Positions 57,350 to 64,000 of a stretch of 64,000 bases of DNA are shown in pieces. Location: positions 1-64,000 of the forward strand of contig CAYQQR010000009.1 of the NCBI GenBank assembly GCA_964420035.1, written 5' to 3'. How positions within the stretch are numbered: position 1 is the stretch's first letter; every line of letters begins with the position of its first letter. The position numbers and the translations under genes were made by a program. This stretch comes from CAYQQR01 sp964420035. Lineage in GTDB: Bacteria; Bacteroidota; Bacteroidia; Bacteroidales; SM23-62. The notes beneath the pieces are model-generated. The model ran no database searches and was not told where the DNA came from. It worked only from the letters and a program-made list of their open reading frames with translations.

Positions 57350-60300
57350 TTATCGTACAATAGTGATGTTACCAATGACAGGTGCTGTACCGTTATTAAG
57401 CTTTATGACATAATGGTATGAATCCATGGGCAGTTCCCTGCCATTGAAGGTTCCATCCCATTCTTCATCATAACCTTTCGAATAGAAGACCCGTTTACCC
57501 CAACGGTCAAATACTTCCACCTCAGCATCAGGATAGGCCTCAATGCCTGTTATTACCCAGGTATCATTGGCTTCGTCGCCGTTAGGTGTGATGATACCGG
57601 GAATGGTCAGACAAAACTCATTGTCATAACCCACGCTGATATCGAATTCCTCTTCACAGTTGTTATTATCTGTTACCAGCAAGTCGTAGGTTCCGGGCAA
57701 CAGATCGTTCAGCGTACGGTCCGTTGATCCGGTTTGCCACAAATAGGAATAGGGTGGAACGCCTCCTTCGGCACTTACGCTGATGCTTCCATCCGCGATG
57801 TCGGGGCAGAAAGCATTCTCTGTTGACCGGTTTATGTTGATTGGGTCGGGCTGCTCAATCTCAACAGAAGCCACGGAACTGCAGTTGTTGGCATCGGTAA
57901 CGGTAAGGGTGTAGGTTCCAGCCGTGAGGTTCAGGTTTTCGGGACCTTCGGTACCGTCAGACCAGGAATAGCTGTAATTGCCTCCACCACCGGATGCACT
58001 TGCCATCGCACTGCCCGTAGCTTCGCCATAACATGACACGTCGGTATGGCTCACCGTAAGCTGAGGTAGTTGATGAACAGTAACGTTTACCGGATCGGAT
58101 AACGGACCGGAATGACCGTGGTCATCCAGAATGAGAACAGAATAGCTGCCGGATTCACTGACGGTAATACTTTGCGTGGTGGCACCGGTTGACCATAAGT
58201 AATTTTCTCCTTCCGAGCTGGTCAGTACTACCTGCCCGCCGGCACAGAATTCAGTCGGACCATCTGCCTGAATAACCGGTTTTCCAAGGCTTTTTACGGT
58301 CACTTTCACTTCATCTGAAGGCACTGAGATACAGCCAAAGCTGTTCCGCACCTGCACCGAATAGGTGCCGGATGTTTTAACGGTAATGCTTTGGGTGGTT
58401 TGATCCCCGGGTGACCAGAGGTATTCATCAGCCGGGGAACCGGTGAGTTTGACGCTGTCTCCTTCGAAAAATTCCAGAGGACCGTCCGCAGTTATCGTAG
58501 GCTTATCCGGGGTCGGGTTCTCCGTGACCGTGAAGGGATCGGATGCAGGACTCTCACATCCTTCTGTATTGTATGCCTTCAGGGTGTAGCTTCCTGCAGT
58601 AACCTCTATAGTTTGGCTGGTTTCTCCGGTCGACCAGAGATATCCTGCTGCTGCCGGTCCCGTCAGGACTGCAAAATTTCCTTCACAATATTCTGTATCT
58701 CCTGTAATAACCGGTTTATCCGGGATGGGAGCCAGGCTGGTTACAACCGGGTCAGATGGTTCACTTATGCAGCCCGCTGCATTTAAAACCTGAACCGTGT
58801 AACTGCCGGACGTTAGTACGTGTATCTCCCGGCCGGTGGCCCCGTTGGACCAGAGGTACCCGTCCGCATCGGGCGCGGATAGCTTCACGCTGTCCCCGTC
58901 GCAGAAGGTGGTAGGTCCGGAGGCTGTTATATCGGGTTTAGCAGGCAGGGGATGTACGCTTACGTTGACTGCATCGGAAGGATCGCTGAAACAACCATAT
59001 TCGTCTGAAACCCTTACCGTATAATTACCGCTTGTCTTTACCGTGATTGATGGAGTAGTTTCGCCGTTGGACCATAAGTAATCGACTCCAGGTGATGAAC
59101 TGAGAACCACGCTATCTCCCTCGCAGAATTCCGTATCACCGCCTGCCGTAATGGTGGGTTTCGCCGGCTTGGGCATCACGGTGATCCTGACTGTATCAGT
59201 GTCAGTGGCACCGGAAGAAGTTTCTTCTACAATTACCGTATAGGTGGTGGTAACCGACGGGTTAGCCTTTGGATTGGCTATGGATGGATCATCAAGGCTA
59301 TCCACAGGGGTCCAGGAGTAGGTATAGGGTCCGCGTCCGATTACATTTACACCAAGTTGTGCATAAGATCCTGCACATTCTGAAATGGTATCCTTATCGG
59401 TGAATGCATTTACCTCAATGTCATCGTCTATGATGGTGTAGCGATGCAATGAATCATTGCCAAGTATAACTTCTTCAGGATCAGGTGCATAAAGGCGAAT
59501 TATAAAATACTCGTCGGGAACCTCAGCCAGGTCGTCATCCTGGATCAGGGGAATGATCTCCGTTGTTTTCTGTCCTGCATTAAAATTGAGACTGCCCGGA
59601 TTAAGATTATAATCTACATTACCACCCGTGGCGGTCCCTGATTTAACAGCGTATTGAATGCTGACAGCCTGGGAGACAGCATAGTTCATCGAAACAGGAA
59701 TGATGGGATTAGCTACCGTTTCCAATCCCGAAGATGAAGGGGCATCAAATTCAATGATGGGCTTAACCTTACCAATAGTTATATGGTCGCCGTCATTGAG
59801 TATAACCCCGTTGGCAACGTATTCATTACCTACGGATACCAGTCCGTAGGCAGCAGCGCCGCTCGAAAAGTTGCCGTCACTGTCCACCCAAAGGTTCAGA
59901 GAGAGAAACCCCGGGTCCATCGAAGGTAGCAGGGAATCATTAATGCCGATGTTTACAGCGCCAAGTCCATCCGGAGCCGTAATATCCACAATCCATTCCC
60001 GTGCCAGTCTGCGGACATTCGCGTCCCCGTTGGGAGCTTCGGAATCCGTCCAGGCATTGATGTCTCCGTTGTTATGTCCGAAGATAAGGAATTCATTGTC
60101 TTCGAGATCCGTTGCTCCGCCAATGGATAAGATTCCGGCTGATTGTGCCTTTGAGTGGAGATCGTTCTGGTTGATCCTGCCAATACCGGCTACGTCATAG
60201 CCATGGCTCAACTCATGGGCGTAGCGGTCGTCCCCGCCGATGTTCAGATCATATTTGGCCGCCAGGTAGTTGTTGACAATAATTTTCTGGGTCTGGTTAA

Positions 60301-61885
60301 GATTGCGCGTGTAGACAATCGCTTCAGCAAGATCGGCATGAAGATATTTGTCCATATCTTTCGAACTACCCAGGCTAAACGATCCGTCGGTGGTAACAGC
60401 AGAACCGTAGTCGCTGACGGTCTGACCGGATGCATTTATGTCCAGTTCATGATAGCTTGAACTGGTGTTGTGCGTTGCATGAATTATGGCGGCCGTTCCG
60501 TTGCTGATCACCGGTCCGTAAAACTTGCTCTCCAGTGTATAGCTGTAGTACCGGTTATCACTTTCTCTGCTGAAAGAAACCGTATTGTTGTTATTCAGGT
60601 TTCCAAGGCTAAGCAGGGTTTGATCCTGGGAGGCATTAAAGGAAGTTACGGAAATAAATTCCAGTGGTGCGGATAAATTACCCAGTTCCCGGAAATAATG
60701 ATCATCATTACCGTCGAAACGAATAACGGGCAATCCATTAACGCTGTTTTCAAATAAGCTGGGTTGATTGGCTGCGCTTGACTGGACCAGGTGGGAATCG
60801 TTACCGCTATGATCCTGCCATGTCTTTACGGGTGTATTGTTTAAAGCAGGATTATCGCTATTATCCAGTGCGCCTGCATCGGCTTTAAACCATAATTCGT
60901 TTGAAAGGGCATTGCCTACACCTCCCGGTCCGGTATATCCTTCTATGGCCGCAGCAGGATCGGTTGCACAGATACCGAATGTTCCGCTCTTTGCCTGGTC
61001 GCCGAAAACCCGAATATAGATGGTTTCGCCCGGTGTGCCGGAATAAAAGAGCGTGGGCATGCCTCCTCCTGCATCGTCACAATCCACTTCCTGGATAAAA
61101 TTGTTGCAGTCAGTTGCCCTGTATAGTACAACCACTGCCCAGGTCAGGGTTCCGGGGTAGGATGCTATTTTTAGTTCTCCGGAGGCGGGGACCACTGCAC
61201 TGAACCAGACATCACCTCCAAAAAACTTATGGCAGGACGGATTGCCCAGTCCGCGCGTATCCCAGGAGCCTTTATTGTTGTATACTCCCGGTGAGCAGAC
61301 GTTGCCAACCGGAAGGTCGATTGCATTGCATGGATCATTGTTCGGAGGGGGAGGGTTGGCGCTGATCTCCGACCACCAGCCGTTCTCAGTCAGGGAAGCT
61401 TCGTTTGAATGAAAGCCAAAGGTGATACAGCCGTCGGGTGAAGTAAAACTGAATTGCGGGGTATCGTCATTATATGCCACATAACTCGCCCCGGGATAAT
61501 TGATGCTCATGTAATCATAGAGGAGGTATTCTGTGCTTCCTTGCGGTGGAGGAAAGGTGCCGCGGTAATCGGTGGCAAAACTGTCAAATTCAACCGTAAT
61601 TGGATTTCCGTTTTCAGAGCAGAAAGTAACGGTCCAATCCTCACCTGCACTGTAATTGTCCCATCCACCGGCGTCATAAAAATGACCGGTATTGGTAATC
61701 ACCGTTTCCCCGTCAGAGAAAGGGTTGTTCAGCCAATAATCATCTGAGCCTGATTGCCCGGATGTTCCGGTAGTTAAAATAAGGGTTGAAATTAAAACAA
61801 CCAGTAAACACCGGATCATATGAAGAGGAGAACCGGATGAAGAGTGCTTTGACTCAAACAGGATATGATACAAAGGATCGTCCAT
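57350..61885 (-). CDS. Large type IX-secreted adhesin with type B (CHU_C) sorting domain
   Basis: A 1511-residue extracellular protein. The signal peptide fits best from an internal ATG at 61819 (MIRCLLVVLISTLILTTG); the longer frame from 61885 is shown. Order: CUB-like N-terminus (about 45-170), pre-peptidase-like domain (185-310), LamG-like region (325-550), Calx-beta (about 710-822), a PKD-like stretch, five 70-75-residue Ig-like repeats (about 905-1268; FCEGDSVVL.. LWSNGET.. YTVRVSDEYGC), two SprB-type repeats (about 1270-1420; SCYGEATGSA, GGVPPYSYLW), and the CHU_C/type B sorting domain (about 1424-1511; TIPGIITPNGDEANDTW, VEVFDRWGKRVF, WDGTFNG). It should be secreted by the type IX machine and act on the surface. 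Ig repeats 4 and 5 each lack one Cys. Confidence 0.93.
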   Translation of the reverse strand: MDDPLYHILFESKHSSSGSPLHMIRCLLVVLISTLILTTGTSGQSGSDDYWLNNPFSDGETVITNTGHFYDAGGWDNYSAGEDWTVTFCSENGNPITVEFDSFATDYRGTFPPPQGSTEYLLYDYMSINYPGASYVAYNDDTPQFSFTSPDGCITFGFHSNEASLTENGWWSEISANPPPPNNDPCNAIDLPVGNVCSPGVYNNKGSWDTRGLGNPSCHKFFGGDVWFSAVVPASGELKIASYPGTLTWAVVVLYRATDCNNFIQEVDCDDAGGGMPTLFYSGTPGETIYIRVFGDQAKSGTFGICATDPAAAIEGYTGPGGVGNALSNELWFKADAGALDNSDNPALNNTPVKTWQDHSGNDSHLVQSSAANQPSLFENSVNGLPVIRFDGNDDHYFRELGNLSAPLEFISVTSFNASQDQTLLSLGNLNNNNTVSFSRESDNRYYSYTLESKFYGPVISNGTAAIIHATHNTSSSYHELDINASGQTVSDYGSAVTTDGSFSLGSSKDMDKYLHADLAEAIVYTRNLNQTQKIIVNNYLAAKYDLNIGGDDRYAHELSHGYDVAGIGRINQNDLHSKAQSAGILSIGGATDLEDNEFLIFGHNNGDINAWTDSEAPNGDANVRRLAREWIVDITAPDGLGAVNIGINDSLLPSMDPGFLSLNLWVDSDGNFSSGAAAYGLVSVGNEYVANGVILNDGDHITIGKVKPIIEFDAPSSSGLETVANPIIPVSMNYAVSQAVSIQYAVKSGTATGGNVDYNLNPGSLNFNAGQKTTEIIPLIQDDDLAEVPDEYFIIRLYAPDPEEVILGNDSLHRYTIIDDDIEVNAFTDKDTISECAGSYAQLGVNVIGRGPYTYSWTPVDSLDDPSIANPKANPSVTTTYTVIVEETSSGATDTDTVRITVMPKPAKPTITAGGDTEFCEGDSVVLSSSPGVDYLWSNGETTPSITVKTSGNYTVRVSDEYGCFSDPSDAVNVSVHPLPAKPDITASGPTTFCDGDSVKLSAPDADGYLWSNGATGREIHVLTSGSYTVQVLNAAGCISEPSDPVVTSLAPIPDKPVITGDTEYCEGNFAVLTGPAAAGYLWSTGETSQTIEVTAGSYTLKAYNTEGCESPASDPFTVTENPTPDKPTITADGPLEFFEGDSVKLTGSPADEYLWSPGDQTTQSITVKTSGTYSVQVRNSFGCISVPSDEVKVTVKSLGKPVIQADGPTEFCAGGQVVLTSSEGENYLWSTGATTQSITVSESGSYSVLILDDHGHSGPLSDPVNVTVHQLPQLTVSHTDVSCYGEATGSAMASASGGGGNYSYSWSDGTEGPENLNLTAGTYTLTVTDANNCSSVASVEIEQPDPININRSTENAFCPDIADGSISVSAEGGVPPYSYLWQTGSTDRTLNDLLPGTYDLLVTDNNNCEEEFDISVGYDNEFCLTIPGIITPNGDEANDTWVITGIEAYPDAEVEVFDRWGKRVFYSKGYDEEWDGTFNGRELPMDSYHYVIKLNNGTAPVIGNITIVR

Positions 61886-61904
61886 AGACAGACCGGTTGA
61901 AATT

Positions 61905-61912
61905 CAAAATTA
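61905..61912 (-). promoter_or_regulatory. -7 promoter element TAATTTTG for the adhesin-porP operon
   Basis: An exact TAnnTTTG match on the minus strand, about 20 bp before the upstream adhesin ATG. No -33 TTG was seen. The rest of the 61886-62165 spacer is AT-rich and holds no gene. Confidence 0.45.
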
Positions 61913-62136
61913 ATAACAATAGCTCATTTAGATGTTCCGAAGTGGATAAAAACAGCATGGTAAAAATCAATATTCCATTAATAAACTCTGCTATCGGAGG
62001 AAGAGTTTAAATCGAATGATTAATTTATAAAGGAAGACGGGAAAAAAATGGAAAATGTTGCTTTAGCGAAACAAAACAATCTCTCCGTACATGAGCAGAA
62101 TATTATAACATGCGTTCATCGTTATCTTAAAATCAT

Positions 62137-62144
62137 TATTTTTG
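62137..62144 (+). promoter_or_regulatory. -7 promoter element TATTTTTG before the ankyrin gene
   Basis: An exact TAnnTTTG match 21 bp before the ATG at 62166. The upstream sequence lacks a clear TTG at -33. Confidence 0.45.
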
Positions 62145-62165
62145 AACTAATCCAGAGTATTCAGC

Positions 62166-63596
62166 ATGACTAAATATTTTATCGTTCTTATCCTGTTCTT
62201 TGCTCTGCCCTTATACTCTTTTACCCAGGATATCCCGAAGAATGACTGGGATACAAGTTATTTTGAGCCCGGGGATGACGACTTTAATCTGATACTGGCC
62301 AGCGAACGGGGTAATCTGAAAGCCGTTAAGTTCCTTTTGGATCGGGGCGCTTACGTGAATGCCATGACTATGGACCGGGTTACGGCCCTGATGTATGCCA
62401 GTCAGAACGGTCACCCGGATGTTGCAGAATACCTTATTCAAAACGGGGCCAATATAAATGCAATCCCTTTCAATGGAATTACCGCCTTGATAAGTGCTGC
62501 ACAGCAAGGTCACAGGGAGATGGTGGACCTGTTGATCAATAATGATGCTGTTTTGGATGCGCGGGATGATTTTGGGGCTACGGCCCTGATGTATGCTTCA
62601 GCTTATAATTATGTCAGGATTGTAGAAAGTTTGCTGCATTCGGGAGCCAGTTTGGATACTTCTGATTATCAAGGAACGCGTGCAGAACATGCTGCTGCGT
62701 ATGGGAACAGTCTGGAATCCCTGCAGGTCTTGTTGGAATGGGGCGGACAGGTCGATTGTGAGGATAAACCGGGTAATACACCGCTCGTGCTGGCTGCTCA
62801 GGAAGGACATGTAGAAATGGCAAAGTACTTAATTGGGCAGGGCGCAAAAATTGATCATACCAACACAGGAGGGATGTCCCCTTTGGCTACCGCAGTAAAT
62901 AATGGGAACGAAGTTATGGTTGACTTTTTGCTGGAAAAGGGTGCAGATCCAAAGAGAAAAATCAGTCCTGCCAAAAATATCTATAGCCTTGCCCTGGAAA
63001 GCAACGAACCCATGATCATTGAAAGGCTGGATTATTATGATGTTAAGCCGAACAGGGTCCCGGCTTTTACCTATTTGACAACCGGAATAATACAAAATTT
63101 CAATTTCTGGGATATTTTATTCGGTCCGCGGGTAGGCCTACATGACACCAAATATAATTTACGTGTCGAAACCGGTTTTCAATTCAGGCCCTGGGCCAAA
63201 CGGATTCTTATTGACAGGGATGAAAATATCTCGTACCAGTACTGGGAGCGCAGGTACAATATAGGAGGAGCAATATTCAAAGATTTTGATCTGTCAAATA
63301 TTTCGAACAAGAATTACGGTCTTTATACCGGGGTACAGGTGAACTATTCGTTCAGGCGTTATCGGGGGATCGGCGACCATCCTTCTGATCAGTTTATTTT
63401 TTCACCTGCTGCAGGTGTTTTCCTCCGTCTGGACAAACAGTTCGATTTTCGGCTGGGATACCAGTACCTTGATTTTGGCACATATAAAGTCTCCCCGCAC
63501 AGGATCAATCTCGGATTTACATATTATTTAAATTTGCTGAAGAAGAAGTTTGAAAACACGATAATAAGATGGTACCAACCCGGCGGCTCAGGATAA
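62166..63596 (+). CDS. Secreted ankyrin-repeat protein with C-terminal barrel-like domain
   Basis: A 476-residue protein: signal peptide to about residue 20 (LPLYSFTQ), then seven to eight ankyrin repeats of 33 residues (about 38-300; TALMYASQNGHPDVAEYLIQ, TALISAAQQGHREMVDLLIN and so on), then about 175 residues that look like a small outer-membrane barrel (alternating YNLRVETGFQFRPW, YGLYTGVQVNYSFRRY, FIFSPAAGVFLRLDKQFDFRLGYQYLDFGTY, RINLGFTYYLNL). Ankyrin repeats bind proteins; here they should lie in the periplasm under a membrane anchor. Partners are unknown. It is followed 11 bp later by a lipoprotein gene, probably in one operon. The PorP-like ending is not a CHU_C domain. Confidence 0.82.
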   Translation: MTKYFIVLILFFALPLYSFTQDIPKNDWDTSYFEPGDDDFNLILASERGNLKAVKFLLDRGAYVNAMTMDRVTALMYASQNGHPDVAEYLIQNGANINAIPFNGITALISAAQQGHREMVDLLINNDAVLDARDDFGATALMYASAYNYVRIVESLLHSGASLDTSDYQGTRAEHAAAYGNSLESLQVLLEWGGQVDCEDKPGNTPLVLAAQEGHVEMAKYLIGQGAKIDHTNTGGMSPLATAVNNGNEVMVDFLLEKGADPKRKISPAKNIYSLALESNEPMIIERLDYYDVKPNRVPAFTYLTTGIIQNFNFWDILFGPRVGLHDTKYNLRVETGFQFRPWAKRILIDRDENISYQYWERRYNIGGAIFKDFDLSNISNKNYGLYTGVQVNYSFRRYRGIGDHPSDQFIFSPAAGVFLRLDKQFDFRLGYQYLDFGTYKVSPHRINLGFTYYLNLLKKKFENTIIRWYQPGGSG

Positions 63597-63607
63597 TAAC
63601 CGGATTA

Positions 63608-64000
63608 ATGCTCAAGCAGCTCATCCTTGTTTTGTTAGCAGGACTATGGGCATGTGACGAGTATATTGGTTTTTCGGTTGATTGCAGCGAATGCATTTCA
63701 ATAAAACCGGACAGTGCCAATTTGATCATTGAACTGTCCATAACCGAAGAATATCCTGAAGTAGCAGTGAAAATTTTTTCCGGCGAAATTGAAGGCGAAA
63801 TTGAAAAGGATTTTATCTTGTATGAGGATAAAGTCTCAGAATCACCCTATTATGCATTTGTTCCTGTCGACAAGTTTTATTCCGTTGAGGCGGTTTATGA
63901 AAAAGCTTCCGGGGAAAAGATTCTTGCCTATGACGGAGATAAGCTGAAAGTAAAACATGTTCCCGAGGCTTGTGACGTTGAATGTTGGATTGTGACCGGG
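63608..64000 (+). CDS. Lipoprotein, incomplete at the window end
   Basis: An open frame of 131 codons from the ATG at 63608 to the window edge with no stop. The start MLKQLILVLLAGLWACDEY has a type II signal peptide with the lipobox LWAC (residues 13-16). The rest is acidic (GEIEGEIEKDFILYEDKVSE), beta-rich and unlike any family I know; three further Cys (SECIS, EACDVEC) may pair. It follows the ankyrin gene by 11 bp, so it may be its surface or periplasmic partner. Confidence 0.8.
   Translation, partial: MLKQLILVLLAGLWACDEYIGFSVDCSECISIKPDSANLIIELSITEEYPEVAVKIFSGEIEGEIEKDFILYEDKVSESPYYAFVPVDKFYSVEAVYEKASGEKILAYDGDKLKVKHVPEACDVECWIVTG

Noticed and set aside
1..64000. tRNA, rRNA, insertion sequences or prophage
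   Set aside because: The spacers were read on both strands; no cloverleaf with a TTCGANNC arm, no transposase or phage gene was seen. A covariance-model search would be decisive for small RNAs.

Overview
The window is a Bacteroidota chromosome segment, probably a draft or metagenome-assembled scaffold: a run of exactly 100 N at 19087-19186 marks an assembly gap. The phylum assignment rests on a SusC/SusD pair, type IX secretion parts (PorD, PorP/SprF and a protein with a gliding-motility type B C-terminal domain), the clusters bamD-rpoZ-coaC/coaB-porD-recN and nusB-DUF1573-yajC-ybbR-coaE, a PUR-family protein, a long-form NusB, and many promoters with the Bacteroidota -7 element TAnnTTTG. No rRNA, tRNA, CRISPR array, prophage or insertion sequence was seen. 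The layout is a housekeeping chromosome with a few accessory loci.

Region by region. 1-7.9 kb: a small membrane protein, a secreted RraA-like protein and a LiaF-like membrane protein, then an apparent operon for N-acetylgalactosamine use (exported GH109 enzyme, sodium symporter, sugar-1-phosphate nucleotidyltransferase, NahK-like anomeric kinase), ending at a 66-codon remnant of a hydantoinase B/5-oxoprolinase gene. 7.9-10.3 kb (minus strand): an Omp85-type barrel and a PLP-dependent alpha-oxoamine synthase. 10.4-17.7 kb: bamD, rpoZ, a coaBC gene split in two, porD, recN, fabI and a DUF819 membrane protein. 17.8-21 kb: histidine degradation (hutI broken by the gap, then fused ftcD). 21.2-28.4 kb: susC/susD, then sulfate adenylyltransferase cysD/cysN.

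28.5-35.6 kb: PgpH-type HD phosphodiesterase, NlpC/P60 hydrolase, a 39-residue membrane peptide, LolA-like protein overlapping ftsK, and a lipoprotein. 35.7-41.1 kb: carbamate kinase with ornithine carbamoyltransferase, RRM protein, DUF456 protein, heavy-metal-binding lipoprotein, an unknown conserved protein, a thiamine-binding protein and the PUR protein. 41.2-46 kb: the nusB cluster with a TerB-DnaJ protein and a DUF5606 protein. 46.2-51.8 kb: mazG, a SAM hydroxide adenosyltransferase, phoH, purC and a LysM-receptor protein. 51.8-56.3 kb: class II photolyase, a bacterial relative of eukaryotic cation-chloride cotransporters, and a YitT protein. 56.3-64 kb: PorP/SprF with a 1511-residue type IX adhesin, then an ankyrin-repeat protein with a barrel-like C-terminus and a lipoprotein cut by the window end.

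The intergenic spaces carry several families of short repeats: 7-bp and 10-bp tandem arrays, CCTGCCTGC/GCAGGCAGG palindromes, hairpins with TT loops, and AATTTAGAATTT- and CACACCC-type repeats. They often abut or supply stop codons, and in one case (cysN) the start codon. No single locus is proven to be a new system. The strongest leads are the GH109/NahK salvage operon, the bacterial cation-chloride cotransporter homologue, the type IX adhesin with complementary unpaired cysteines, and the repeat-derived gene ends.
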